The notes under the pieces are model-generated. The model had not been told where the DNA came from. It searched no databases and saw only the letters and a program-made list of their open reading frames with translations. A stretch of 64,000 nt of DNA from Saccopteryx bilineata (taxonomy: Eukaryota; Chordata; Mammalia; Chiroptera; Emballonuridae): NCBI RefSeq assembly GCF_036850765.1, contig NC_089492.1:296307090-296371089 (forward strand). Reading direction: 5' to 3'. The position numbers were made by a program, and so were the translations under genes. Below, piece after piece: positions 53,475 to 64,000 of the stretch (its first letter is position 1; each line of letters starts with the position of its first letter).

Positions 53475-54060
53475 TAAATTTTATTTTGAAGATCTTATTT
53501 ATTGAGTTTACAGAGGGGAGGGGGATAAGAAGCAGTTGCTTCACTATAGCTGTTCTTAAGTTGCTTCTCATCTGTGCCTTGACCAGGCAAGCCCAGGGTT
53601 TTTTTTTTTTTTTTTGCTTGTTTTTTTTTTTTTTCAGGGACAGAGATAGAGTCAGAGAGGGATAGACAGGGACAGACAGACAGGAATGGAGAGATGAGAA
53701 GCATCAATCATCAGTTTTTCGTTGCGACACCTTAGTTGTTCATTGATTGCTTTCTCATATGTGCCTTGACCGTGGGGCTACAGCAGACCAAGTAACCCCT
53801 TGCTCAAGCCAGCGACCTTGGGTCCAAGCTGGTGGGCTTTTTGCTCAAGCCAGACGAGCCCGCGCTCAAGCTGGCGACCTCAGGGTCTCGAACCTGGGTC
53901 TTCCGCATCCCAGTCCGACGCTCTATCCACTGCGCCACCGCCTGGTCAGGCAAGCCCAGGCTTCCCACATGTTCCTTGACCAGGCAAGCCCAGGGTTTTA
54001 AACTGGCGACCTCAGCATTCTAGGTTGACGCGTTATCCACTGTGCCACTACAGATCAGGC
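53475..54060 (-). mobile_element. SINE B-like with nested SINE C
   Basis: Antisense B-type element (53475-53600 and 53950-54060) split by an antisense C (about 53605-53950). AGGCAAGCCCAGG flanks the inner element. Confidence 0.85.
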
Positions 54061-54427
54061 TGTTTTTTTTTTTTTTTTTTTTGAAGTGAGAAGTGGAGAG
54101 GCAGAGAGACAGACTCCTGCATGTGCCTGACCGGGATCCACTCAGCATGCCCACAGGGGCGATGCTCTGCCCATCTGGGGTGTTGCTTCTTTGCAACCGG
54201 AGCCATTCTAGCGCCTGAGGAGGAGGTCATGGAGCCGTCCTCATGGCTCGGGCCAACTTTGCTCCAATGGAACCTTGGCTGCGGGAGGGGAAGAAAGAGA
54301 GAGAGGAAGGAGAGGGGGAGGGGTAGAGAAGCAGATGGGCGCTTCTCCTGTGTGCCCTGGCCGGGAATCGAACCCGGGACTTCCATGCGCTGGGCTGATG
54401 CTCTACTGCTGAGCCAGCTGGCCAGAG
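54061..54427 (-). mobile_element. SINE family A
   Basis: Antisense copy ending CAGCTGGCCAGAG; CTCF-like core partly lost (CCCACAGGGGCGA). Confidence 0.9.
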
Positions 54428-54706
54428 TAAACCTGTATAGTTTTATTAACCAAGATCACCCCAATACATACTGGGGATTGGGGTGAGGACACTTTTTCAG
54501 AGGGGCCACCGTTCTGCCCGTCATACTGTCTCCTCCAAAAACCTTTCTAAGTTTTCCTCATGACTGGGAGCTTCCCTTCTGTGGTCCCCACCAATTCCTT
54601 TCTGCTTAAATAGAGCAGAATCAGCCACAGCTGCGTTGCAGCGAATCAGCCGAGAGGAGATGTTATCATGGACTCCCTGCTACCCACCCTTAGAGGAAGG
54701 AAGGGG

Positions 54707-54838
54707 AGCCCTGGCTGGGTCGTCTGTTGAACATCAGGGCACCTACAAGAAGCAACCAGTGAATACTTAAATAAGTGGAACGACAGGGTGAGGCTTCTCT
54801 CTCTCTCCCTTACTCTCTAAAATCAATAAAAAAATCAA
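54707..54838 (+). mobile_element. SINE family D with internal deletion
   Basis: Head GAGCCCTGGCTGGGTCG runs directly into the region after the B box; about 40 bases missing. Confidence 0.8.
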
Positions 54839-55328
54839 GGGGTGTCTTAGCAAGAAGAAGAGTGGGTGCAGATGAAAAGGGAAAAGGCCTGTCTGTCATG
54901 TAGCCACGTGTGACGCCACCTGGGGCGGATTCTGGCCACAGACTGTCGACCCACATCCGCTTCCTTTCCAAACCGAGAAACCCCGACGACCACAGACACT
55001 GACACACAAAGCGACGTCATCCTCCGCTGTGTCCCCCGAAGGCTTTGAGGTGGCTCACGAGCCCAGCTATAACCTCCGCAGATGAAAGATGATCAAAACC
55101 AATCTAAAAACCCTCAAAACCCACAGACATCCAAACAGGTGGTTGTGGCAAAGTAACCAGCCAACCGAGGAAGCCAGTGAGGAGGGGTGGGCGGGCTTGG
55201 AGGCTTCTCGAAAAAGGAACCCAGGTCCGGGTGAAGCCTTCCTATGTCCTTTGGGGGGCTGGGGATTGCACCAGGATGCCAAGGGCTGCTGGGACAGGAC
55301 ATACCTGACGGTGTCAGCGGGGATGGTG

Positions 55329-55342
55329 CCCCCCCCCCCCCC
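55329..55342 (+). repeat. Poly-C tract
   Basis: C run of about 14 bases; likely length-variable. Confidence 0.7.
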
Positions 55343-55365
55343 AGCACGAGGTAGAAGGAAGGCTA

Positions 55366-55540
55366 TTTAAAAATTTACTTATTGATTGATTTTTAGAGAG
55401 GGGAGGGGGGTGGAGAGTGGAGAAGTGGGAAGCATAGTTGCTTTTCACATGTGCTTTAACCGGGCAAGCCTGAGGTTTTGAACCGGCGCCCTCAGCATTC
55501 CAGGTGGATGCTTTATCCACTGCGCCACCACAGGTCAAGG
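55366..55540 (-). mobile_element. SINE family B
   Basis: Antisense copy; duplication AAGGCTATTT. Confidence 0.9.
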
Positions 55541-55729
55541 GGTAAGGCTATTTTCAAAAAGAGGTCCAGGCTCTGGGTTCAGTGACATTGCCACGATTCT
55601 GTCTGCCCGACTGTTTCACCATCACCAGGGTTGGCGTCATCCCAAGGCGGGGCGTCTGTAGCGGGTTGATGGTGGCCCCGGAAAAGGGAGGTCCACGTCC
55701 CCACCCTGGTACCAGTGAACACGACCTAG

Positions 55730-55890
55730 TTTGGAAATAAGGTTCTTTGTAGTAAAGTGAAGGATCTTGAGGTGAGGTCATGCTAGATCATCTGGGTAGG
55801 TCTTAAACTCAACAGTAAGTGTCTTTACAGGAGATAAAAGATATGTGAAGAGAGAAAGCAGAGATAGGAACGACGGACCCCCAAACTGAG
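55730..55890. mobile_element. Ancient interspersed repeat, class not assigned
   Basis: TTTGGAAATAAGGTTCTTTG ... GTGTCTTTACAGGAGATAAA is wording shared by an old mammalian repeat. Confidence 0.45.
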
Positions 55891-56020
55891 GAATTGCCGT
55901 CCTGAGATGTAAAAGGCAAAGAATAGACTGTCCCCTGCAGCCTCTGGCTGGGCCAGGGTGGGGGCGTTGGGCCCTCCTGATGCTGAGATATCAACTTCTG
56001 GCCTCTGGAACTATAGAATT

Positions 56021-56262
56021 ATTATTATTTTATTTTTTTTTATTTTTTTTTATTATTTATTTTATTTTATTTATTCATTTTTAAAGAGGAGAGAGAGACA
56101 GAGAGGGAGAGAAAGGAGAGAGAGACAGAGAGAGAGAAGGGGGAGGAGCTGGAAGCATCAACTCCCATATGTGCCTTGACCAGGCAAACCCAGGGTTTCG
56201 AACCGGAGACCTCAGCATTTCCAGGTCAATGCTCTATCCACTGCGCCACCACAGGTCAGGCT
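56021..56262 (-). mobile_element. SINE family B
   Basis: Antisense copy with long TTTTATTT-rich tail. Confidence 0.92.
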
Positions 56263-56299
56263 ATTATTTTATTTTTAAAAATATTTATTAATTATTTTT

Positions 56300-56656
56300 T
56301 GGTATCTGTCCGAAGTGAGAGGCGGGGAGGCAGATGGACAGACTCCCCCATGCGCCTGGCCGGGATCCACCCGGCATGCCCACCAGGGGGCAATGCTCTG
56401 CCCATCTGGGACATTGTTCTGCTTCAACCTGAGCCATTCTAGTGCCTGAGGCGGAGGCCATAGAATCATCCTCAGCGCCCGGGCCAACTTTGCTCCAATG
56501 GAGCTTTGGCTGCAGGAGGGGAAGAGAAAGAGAGGAAGGAGAGGGGAAGGATGGAGAAGCAGATGGGTGCTTCTCCTGTGTGCCCTGGCTGGGAATCAAA
56601 CCTGGGACTTCCACATGTTGGGCCAATGCTCTACTGCTGAGCAAACTGGCCAGGGC
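56300..56656 (-). mobile_element. SINE family A
   Basis: Antisense copy; CTCF-like CCCACCAGGGGGCA at 56379-56392. Confidence 0.92.
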
Positions 56657-56679
56657 CATAAAAATATTGATTTTTAAAA

Positions 56680-56900
56680 AATTGAATTTATTAGGGTACA
56701 TGTTTAGATGTGCAACTCAATAAAACACACTGTACGCTGCATCATGTGCCCATTACCCCAGGCAGTCTCTTCTGCCCCCACAGCCCCCCTTTGCCCCCTC
56801 CACCTACTCTACCCCCATTCCCTCTGGCGTCACCACAGTGTTGACTGTGTCTATGTGTTATATACACACACATATATTTTTGCTTAATCCCTTCATCTTC
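56680..56900 (-). mobile_element. L1-like 3' fragment
   Basis: GAATTTATTAGGGTACATGT with following pyrimidine-rich text, similar to the 3' region of young L1 in this window. Confidence 0.45.
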
Positions 56901-57179
56901 CATTATCCAGTCCTAATCTCTCCCGCCACCCTAAAAAATCAATAAAAAAGTTAAAAAAGTTCTTAGTGTTGTCTTTGTAAGTTTTCTGGAGGTTTGTTTC
57001 AAAATTAAACACATTAAACTGAGAAATAAAAACAATGCAAAATAACAGATAACACAGCCAGAAAACCCATGTCCTCAGCATAATAAGAATGAAATACCTG
57101 ACTGTCTAAACAATTTCCAGTAAAATAAAAGGGGTAAATTCACCAGTTTCTAGGGAGCAATTTCAAACTCTCTTTTCAT

Positions 57180-57338
57180 ATTTTTAAAAAAGTGATTTCA
57201 GTGAGAGAGGACAACGGTGGGGGAGAGGACAGAGAGACAGGAACATCCATCTGTTCGTGTATGTGCTCTGCCCCGGGATCGAACTGGCAACCTCTGTGCT
57301 TCAGGCTGACGTCTAACTGATGGAGCTATTCGGCCAGG
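57180..57338 (-). mobile_element. SINE family D (VES-like)
   Basis: Antisense copy ending CTATTCGGCCAGGG. Confidence 0.82.
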
Positions 57339-57340
57339 GT

Positions 57341-57342
<2 letters not shown>

Positions 57343-57412
<70 letters not shown>
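57343..57412 (+). repeat. (CT)n(TA)n microsatellite
   Basis: CT repeat to about 57382 followed by TA repeat to 57412. Confidence 0.95.
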
Positions 57413-57427
<15 letters not shown>

Positions 57428-57738
57428 ACAGAGACAGAGAGAGTCAGAGAGAGGGATAGATAGGGACAGACAGGAACAGAGAGAGATGAGAAGCATCAAT
57501 CATCAGTTTTTCGTTGCGACACCTTAGTTGTTCATTGATTGCTTTCTCATATGTGCCTTGACTGTGGGCCTTCAGCAGACCGAGTAACCCCTTGCTCAAG
57601 CCAGCGACCTTGGGCTCAAGCTGGTGAGCTTTTGCTCAAACCAGATGAGCCCGCGCTCAAGCTTGCGACCTCGGGGTCTCGAACCTGGGTCTTTTGCATC
57701 CCAGTCCGACTCTCTATCCACTGCGCCACCACCTGGTC
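57413..57738 (-). mobile_element. SINE family C
   Basis: Antisense full-length copy ending CCACCACCTGGTCAG; its tail abuts the TA repeat. Confidence 0.92.
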
Positions 57739-57739
57739 A

Positions 57740-58275
57740 GTTATGTATATATTTTTAAATATTTGAACCCTGTGAATGCATTCCTAGAATAAAGTTAATT
57801 TAAGTTCAATAAATAAAAGCAAAGGACTGCACGCACATTGTAGCACGCTATAATATACTTTTCTGGGTCTTTCTTTTTTTCCCATTCAGCCGTAGATCTT
57901 GGAGATCTTCTTTCACTACACAAAGGCCTACCACATTCTTCAAAAAACAAAAACCAAAAAAACAACTTTATGTGTACATGATTTCATTACACGATGTATC
58001 ATGTACATCCTGCGTGCCCCCAGAACAGTCTGAAAAAAACTCTGTGTAAAACAGTCTTGTTGGCAGGCCTGAAATTGTGTGAAAACCACCATCAGAAAGA
58101 AAAAGTGTGAAAATAGTTTTTTTTTTTTTTTTTAAAAGCATTCAGACAGATTAGGCAGCGACTCCAGTCTTAGAAAGGTGACTCTCCAGCGAGTTAAAAA
58201 TAGAAGAGGGTAACTTTTGGATTTTGTATGGTCAAGGGGAAAAGAGAAAAATTAGGATTTTTAGAAATAATAATA

Positions 58276-58306
<31 letters not shown>

Positions 58307-58560
58307 AAGGATGTAAACCTTTCCCCCTAATAAAGACCTGTACTTCTGCACATCGACAGTAGATGGCACTCTTGTCCCAAAAAATCTTCCCAAGAGTAAC
58401 CAGAGCGTAAATATTATATTTAGGAACACACTTAAGGAAAAATGTAGAAATCACCCCAAACCACCAGCCCTGTGTACAGAATTGCACAAGCAACCAACAG
58501 TAAGTAGTTATCAAACACTGCCACCAAAATAAACCAGAGAATGAGAATTCAAAAATTCAG
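57740..58560. other. Intergenic, AT-rich, no gene recognised
   Basis: Contains an (AAT)n microsatellite at about 58266-58307. No conserved coding segment. Confidence 0.45.
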
Positions 58561-58985
58561 CTGGGAGACTCCAACGAGTGGAATTGCCTGGTGACACCAC
58601 AACATTTTGAGGGGCTGACACACTTTCCCACCTGGACTCAGGGCAGAATTATCCACGAAAAGGTGGATGCAACCCACCCAAATGTCCACCACCAGATGGA
58701 CAGATCAAGAAAACGCGGTCCCTATACAGTGCAGTATTATGCGGTCTTAACAAGGAATGAAGTTCTGACCCACAGTCTGCGCCCTGGACGAACCTTCGGG
58801 ACATTCTGCTGAGTAATAGAAGCCAGTCACAAAAGGGCAGATACTCTTATGATCCCACGTCCAAGAGGTGTCCAGAGAAGTTAAATTCATGGAGACAGAC
58901 AGAACGATGCTAATAGGGATCCAAAGTGAGGGGGGGGATGTGGAGGAGTGAATTTGGGGAGATTAATGCTACGTTTGAAAAATAG
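58560..58985 (+). mobile_element. Ancient L1M ORF2/3'UTR fragment
   Basis: CACCCAAATGTCCACCACCA ... CAGTCACAAAAGGGCAGATA is the L1M ORF2 end in sense orientation; frame broken. Confidence 0.7.
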
Positions 58986-59313
58986 TCATTAATACCTCCA
59001 GCCTGAACTTGGGGGTCATGGGGGCGGGGCTTGGGGGAGAGCCCAGGAAGCTACTGCTCTGGCCACCAAATTGGCAGCATAACCTGGGAGCTGTAATCGT
59101 GAAGACACTTTCAAATCGACTAAAAGAGGCTGAATTCTCCCCGTTGCAAGTAAGGGTAGAGATGCCTCCCCTCCCGTTTCCTAGAGTGCATACGTTAGAA
59201 AACTCGTACGTTTTCTCCACACACAGTAAAAACCCTGCCCTCAGACCGTGTCCTCAGCATGAGGTCGGGGTCTGCATCTTCCCTTTCTTACCAATTGAAT
59301 ATATATATATATA

Positions 59314-59686
59314 TTTTTCTGAAGCTGGAAACGGGGAGAGACAGTCAGACAGACTCCCGCATGCGCCGGACCGGGATCCACCCGGCACGCCCACCAGGGG
59401 CGACGCTCTGCCCACCAGGGGGCGATGCTCTGCCCCTCCGGGGCGTCGCTCTGCCGCGACCAGAGCCACTCTAGCGCCTGGGGCAGAGGCCAAGGAGCCA
59501 TCCCCAGCGCCCGGGCATCTTTGCTCCAATGGAGCCTTGGCTGCAGGAGGGGAAGAGAGAGACAGAGAGGAAGGGGGGGTGGTGGAGAAGCAAATGGGCG
59601 CTTCTCCTATGTGCCCTGGCCGGGAATCGAACCCGGGTCCCCCGCACGCCAGGCCGACGCTCTACCGCTGAGCCAACCGGCCAGGG
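59314..59686 (-). mobile_element. SINE family A, young duplicated subfamily
   Basis: Antisense copy, near identical to 44132 and 31349; duplication ACCAATTGAATAT. CTCF-like cores at 59390-59402 and 59411-59424. Confidence 0.94.
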
Positions 59687-59969
59687 CCACCAATTGAATA
59701 TTTTTGTGCCCATCTCAGCAGCTCTCTTTCCCCGTAAGACCCAGGCCTAACTGGTGAGCCCGGTGTGTTTTCTACCTCGGAAACGGTGCAACTTTGTGGA
59801 CTTCTCTCCACGACCTCCGGTGTTTTCAGGGGACCATCGCACGTCACTGGATTCCGGCTACACGGGTTCTGCCTTCTGTCCTTTACCTGGAATGTCCTTT
59901 ATGCTGGACTTTCTTCCCTTTCATCCCTTAGAATGTGGCTTGAAAAGTCTCCAGGTTTCAAATTCTTTG

Positions 59970-60705
59970 GCTGATGTATGAAAGAGAATAGTGTTCCCCC
60001 GCAGCCAGGACACCCCAGAAACCTCTTGCTCTGATTTCTGCCCACTGCTCACCAGTATCTCACATCGCCAGCTTCCTCTACGCGCTCAGTCTCTAAGGCC
60101 CCCGTGGGGACCCGGTCTCCCCAGATTTGGTAAACAGCTTGCACAAGATGGAGTCAGTGTGGACAGGTCCGCTATGTCAGATCCTGCCATGCACGACTAA
60201 GGGAAACAGGCCAGGACAGTGCGCATGAACACCCACCTTATAGAACTGAGAAGGTTACCTCTACTTTTTGTAATCATGACTCGGTGCTACTTTTGTGTGA
60301 TTTACTATAAAAAGTCTTGCGCACTGTGTCTGGCTGTCGCCACCGCCCCATAAAGCATGCATCGTCTGCCTACAGCTTTGTGCGTCTTTTTTCAGCTCCT
60401 GACCCCTTGCATGCCTCTGTCCTTCACCTTTAAACTGGGACCCAACAGCTTGACCTGTGGTGGAGCAGTGGATATAGCGTCGACCTGGAATGCTGAGGTC
60501 ACCGGTTCGAAACCCTGGGCTTGCCTGGTCAAGGCATCCATGGGAGTTGATGCTTCCTGCTCCTCCCTCCTTCTCTCTCTCTCTCTCTCTCTTTCTCCTT
60601 TCTAAAATAAATAAATAAATAAAGAAACCGATGACATAATTAAAAAAAATAAACTGGGACCCAAGAGCGCCCCACCTACCCTGGACCCTGGACCATAAAG
60701 GGCAT
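59970..60705 (+). mobile_element. Possible solitary LTR with SINE B insertion
   Basis: LTR-like layout: TATAAAAAG box near 60308, CATAAAG near 60350, interrupted by a SINE B at 60451-60644. No internal retroviral genes in the window. Borders uncertain. Confidence 0.35.
60451..60644 (+). mobile_element. SINE family B
   Basis: Sense copy; duplication AAACTGGGACCCAA on both sides. Confidence 0.92.
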
Positions 60706-60708
60706 ATG

Positions 60709-61032
60709 AGCCTGACGCAGTGGATAGAGAGTGGGACTGGGATGCTGAAGAACCCAGGTTCGAGACCCCGAGCTCGCCAGCTTGAGCACGGGCTCATCTG
60801 GCTTGAGCAAAAAAAATCTCACCAGCTTGGACCAAGGTCGCTGTCTCGAGCAAGGGGTTACTCAGTCTGCTGAAGGCCCCTGGTCAAGGCACATATGAGA
60901 AAGCAATCAATGAACAACTAAGGTGTCGCAACGAAAAACTGATGATTGATGCTTCTCGTCTCTCTTCGTTCCTGTCTGTCCCAATCTATCACTCTCTCTG
61001 TTCCTTTAAAAAAAAAAAATCTTAAAAAAAAG
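60709..61032 (+). mobile_element. SINE family C
   Basis: Sense copy with shortened head; duplication AAAGGGCATATGA. Confidence 0.92.
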
Positions 61033-61229
61033 GGCATATGATGTGTGTCTCTTAGCATATGATGTATTAGGATATGGTAGCCTACTTTTGTTTTACCCGG
61101 CGAGTGAAAAGAAAACACTTTCACAGGTGATAAAAAGAGATGTTTGGATGTGACTTCTCTGAAGTTGAACACTTGTCATTCCGAATAAAGATCAGTAAGA
61201 AGGTTCCTAAAAAAAAAAAAAAAAAAAAA

Positions 61230-61360
61230 AAAAATAGAACTGCTATTGAACCCAGCCATTCCGTTTCTGGGTATTTATTTGATGAAATCTAAATCACTAA
61301 ATCAAAAGATATAGGTGCCTGTATGTTCACTGCAAAAAGAAATCTACAGGACATTCAAGG
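61230..61360 (+). mobile_element. Ancient L1 ORF2 fragment
   Basis: CATTCCGTTTCTGGGTATTT with GTGCCTGTATGTTCACTGC, sense L1 ORF2 end. Confidence 0.65.
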
Positions 61361-62147
61361 TGGGTTTGTGGCGAAGATTCTGCAGGGTTCTACAGCGAGG
61401 GCCAGCTCAACGGTCTTGGGGAAATGGGGGTTGAGTTCTGGGAGCCATCATTTTCCTGGTTAGCCGAGACTTCTTGGGGTTTCAAGGGAGGGGTTGTGTC
61501 CAAGGCATATGGAGAACAGAAGGGATGGAAGCGCAAAGGAGGGAGACAGCCTGCCTGGTGCATTCTGGGAACTACAGGTGGTTCGCCGCCGGAGAATGAG
61601 TGAGGGATGGAAAGGTGGACACAAGGGGCAGGGACCCGAGGAGAGAATGACAGGTAGAGTAGAGGAGGGGCTAGTTTGTGACTGGAGAGGTCTGTGCGTG
61701 ACCAGCCCGCAGGCAGGGACGCTGGGCAGACTACACGTGACTCGCTTGAGTGGGCCAATATCTGCAGATGGCCGACAGACTTCCCTCTCCAGTTAGAACG
61801 CTCCTGTGAGTTTTGTACCTGATGGATAATTTGCTATCTACTCAGACGTCTAATAAGCATCTCAGCAGACCTCTTAATGGACAAATTTCAAACCTCCTCT
61901 TCATACTGGTCTTCGTGTCTTGGTATCTGCCAGCTGACCTCTCCAATGAGCAACTCACTGAGGGTTTTTTTTTGGGGGGGGGGGGAGAGAGGCAGAGATA
62001 GAGAGAAGGACAAGCAGAAGGTATAGGGAGGGATATTTATAGTTTCCCCCTGTTTTGATAAACTTCTTTTTGTAATTATGGGATTAAGATAAAATGTGAA
62101 AGAGAGGAAAGGAACTGTAATTATTATTATTATTATTATTATTTTTT
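61360..62147. other. Intergenic, no gene recognised
   Basis: No exon matches. Purine-rich low-complexity stretch at 61970-62030 and (ATT)n at 62118-62142. Confidence 0.45.
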
Positions 62148-62477
62148 TTTTTTAGGTGAGAGGATGGGAGATAGTGAGACAGACTCCTGCATGTGCCCTG
62201 TCTCGGATCCACCCGTCAAGCCTGTCTGGGGCTGATGGAGCTTTTTTTAGCACCTGCGGCTAATGTGCTGGGACCAACTGAGCTACCCTCAGTGCCTGGG
62301 GACCACGCTGGAACTAATCGAGCCATTGGCTGCAGGAGGGGAAGAAAGAGAGAAAGGAGAGAAGAAGGGTTGGAGAAGCAGATGGGTGCTTCTCCTGTGT
62401 GCCCTGACCAGGAATTGAACCTGGGACATCTACACACCAGGCCAGCTCTCTATTCACTGAGCCAGCCGGCCAGGACC
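62148..62477 (-). mobile_element. SINE A-related element
   Basis: Antisense, head ends CCAGCCGGCCAGGACC. Body diverged from standard A, like the variant at 39825. Confidence 0.8.
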
Positions 62478-62479
62478 TC

Positions 62480-62870
62480 GTTCTTTTTTAAAGGCTCAAT
62501 AACATTCCATCTTGTGGGTGGACCACAGTTTGTTTATCCATTCATTTATCCATCAGTGGACACTTGGGTTGCTTCTATTTTTCGGCTCTTGTGAATGACG
62601 CTGCTATGAACGTGGGTGTGCAAACTTCTATTCAGGTTCTGTTTTCAATTCTTTCAGGTGTGAGAAGTGGAATCGCTGGATCACAGGGTAATTTCACATT
62701 GAACATTTGGAGGAACCACCGTGCTGTTTCTCACAGCGGCTGCACTATTTTAGCCTCACTAGCAGTTCAAGAGGGTTTCCACATTCTCACATCCTCGCCG
62801 ACATTGCTCACAGTCTGTCTTGTTGGCGACAGCCGTCCTAGCAGCTGCGGCATAATATCTCACTGGGGTT
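62480..62870 (-). mobile_element. Ancient L1M ORF2/3' fragment
   Basis: Antisense wording CTCAATAACATTCCATCTTG ... GAAGTGGAATCGCTGGATCA. Confidence 0.78.
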
Positions 62871-62959
62871 GTGATCTGCCTGTCCCCAGTGAATGTCAGG
62901 AAGTGGATGGCAGTATGGGGACGTGGAGAGCCCCCTCAATAGGCAGACATGGTGTGACT

Positions 62960-63182
62960 CTGGGCTGGCGACCCGAGATAAGTGAGGCTCCTTGGAGCTT
63001 GTGTGCAAGTCATGCTACTGAGGGGACAGCTCCAGTGTGATAAGTCTCAGCCTAGGAAAAGGCAGGCTGGTGGGGGGAGGGAAGAGAGTGTTCTTCATCC
63101 TCATCACGCCCTGTGTGTCTGCTCTGGCCCCTCACAGCTCCCCTCTTGGATGGCCACAGAGCTCAGGGCGGGCTGAGGAACC
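62960..63182 (+). promoter_or_regulatory. GP6: GP6 proximal promoter / 5'UTR
   Basis: Directly upstream of the GP6 ATG. It holds two GATA motifs (AGATAAG 62976-62982, TGATAAG 63038-63044) and an ETS-type GGAAG (63080-63084). GATA1 and ETS factors are the known drivers of the human GP6 promoter in megakaryocytes. Transcription start not resolved. Confidence 0.55.
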
Positions 63183-63216
63183 ATGTCCCCGACCCTGTCT
63201 GCCCTCTTCTGTCTTG
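63183..63216 (+). CDS. GP6: GP6, first coding exon (partial)
   Basis: Glycoprotein VI, the platelet collagen receptor of the immunoglobulin superfamily, a leukocyte-receptor-complex gene. The exon encodes MSPTLSALFCL plus the first base of the next codon, the start of a signal peptide, with donor GTGAGT at 63217. This matches the short phase-1 first exon and the MSPSPTALFCLG start of the human protein. The Ig domains, transmembrane segment and tail lie beyond the window. Position downstream of RDH13 on the same strand fits human synteny. Confidence 0.85.
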
Positions 63217-63539
63217 GTGAGTCCTGAGGGTTGATCTGGGAAACGCTGATGGACAGGCCATGGGCTACGAGATAAATAACTTTAAAAAAAGTGGCCTGAG
63301 CGACGAATGTTGGAGCAAGAGGTGACCTATGAGGGCCCCTCATTTGTTCGGTGGGACCTAGGGAGGTGGAGCACTTTTCTGAGTTCTTTTAGTTTATTCA
63401 CTGGGGGGGGGGGTCAGGAAATGAACACAGGTTTTCTAGTAGCACCTTCAACGTTCTCATTATCCACCACTTTTAACAAAATGTGGACTCGGTGATGTCA
63501 GGGCTTGGTTCTAGATTTAGTTAAATAATTCTGTCATTT

Positions 63540-63865
63540 ACAATGACAAGGATGGACCTTGGGGGCATTATGCTAAGTGAGATAAGCCAAAAAAGGAAGA
63601 AAATACTGCTCATTAAAGAAAAACATTTTAAAGACTTTATTTATTCATTTTAGAGAAGAGAAAGAGAGAGAGAGAGAGAGAGACAGAGAGAGAGAGAAGG
63701 GGGGAAGAAGCAGGAAGCATCAATTCCCGTATGTATCTTGACCAGGCAAACCCAGGGTTTTGAACTGGCAACCCCAGCACTACCAGGTCAATGCCTTATC
63801 CACTGCACCACCAGAGGTTAGGCAAATACTGCTCATTTTTATGTGGAGTCTAAAAAAGCCAAACT
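63540..63865 (+). mobile_element. Ancient L1 ORF2 fragment with SINE insertion
   Basis: GGCATTATGCTAAGTGAGAT then, after the SINE, TTATGTGGAGTCTAAAAAAG. Lies in GP6 intron 1. Confidence 0.65.
63618..63821 (-). mobile_element. SINE family B in GP6 intron 1
   Basis: Antisense copy; duplication AAATACTGCTCATT. Confidence 0.9.
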
Positions 63866-63867
63866 CT

Positions 63868-64000
63868 CTCTGGCCGATTGGCTTAGTGGTAGAGAGTCAG
63901 CCAAGCGTGTGGAAGTCTCGGGTTCGATTCCCGGTGAGGGCACACAGGAGAAGTGCCCATCTGCTTCTCTACTCTTCCCTCTCTCCTTTCTCTCTATCTC
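63868..64000 (+). mobile_element. SINE family A, cut by window end
   Basis: Sense head CTCTGGCCGATTGGCTTAGT and B box GGGTTCGATTCCC. Confidence 0.88.

Noticed and set aside
59009..59671. 220-codon open frame
   Set aside because: Its second half is an antisense SINE A; the first half has no recognised homology.

Overview
The window is nuclear DNA from a placental mammal, almost certainly a bat. The genes have short exons, GT-AG introns and AATAAA poly(A) signals. Roughly half or more of the sequence is interspersed repeats. These are dominated by four tRNA-derived SINE families of the bat type, recent hAT and Tc1/mariner-like DNA transposon fragments, and young plus ancient L1. I cannot fix the genus from sequence alone.

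Gene order is PPP1R12C (+, last two coding exons, 87-300) - EPS8L1 (-, complete, 19 coding exons, 15344 down to 5314, 721 aa) - RDH13 (+, complete, 7 coding exons, 33166-52522, 322 aa) - GP6 (+, first coding exon only, 63183-63216). This is the human 19q13.42 order (PPP1R12C-EPS8L1-RDH13-GP6) in reverse orientation, so the right end of the window is the edge of the leukocyte receptor complex. The genes are neighbours by descent, not an operon. PPP1R12C targets myosin phosphatase. EPS8L1 is an actin/Rac signalling adaptor. RDH13 is a mitochondrial retinaldehyde reductase. GP6 is the platelet collagen receptor.

Layout: 1-870 PPP1R12C end and 3'UTR; 870-5313 intergenic, SINE-rich; 5314-15383 EPS8L1; 15425-15830 GC-rich minisatellite just upstream of the EPS8L1 start; 16000-32880 intergenic, including a hAT transposon (18053-20162) holding two L1 insertions and three SINEs; 32880-33165 GC-rich RDH13 promoter; 33166-53165 RDH13 with introns packed with SINEs; 53170-63180 repeat-rich spacer up to GP6.

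SINE labels used below. A: about 330-390 bp, head GGTTGGCTCAGTGGTAGAGC, tail ending CTTCAGAAAAATA. B: about 200 bp, head CTGTGGTGGCGCAGTGGATA. C: about 330-400 bp, head CCAGGCGGTGGCGCAGTGG, with GAGAAAGCAATCAATGAACA near the 3' end. D: about 160-190 bp, VES-like, head GGGTAGCTCAGTTGGTTAGA. Most have tRNA-like A and B boxes at the 5' end, and many have visible target-site duplications (TSDs). SINE boundaries are read by eye and good to about 10 bp.

I found no undescribed protein system. The most interesting signals are: a CTCF-like motif inside SINE family A, doubled in its apparently youngest subfamily; an MSR1-like 19q-type minisatellite beside EPS8L1; a 67-bp repeat of CTCF-like motifs in the RDH13 3'UTR; a stop-free 90-bp intron in EPS8L1; and SINEs placed close to RDH13 splice sites.
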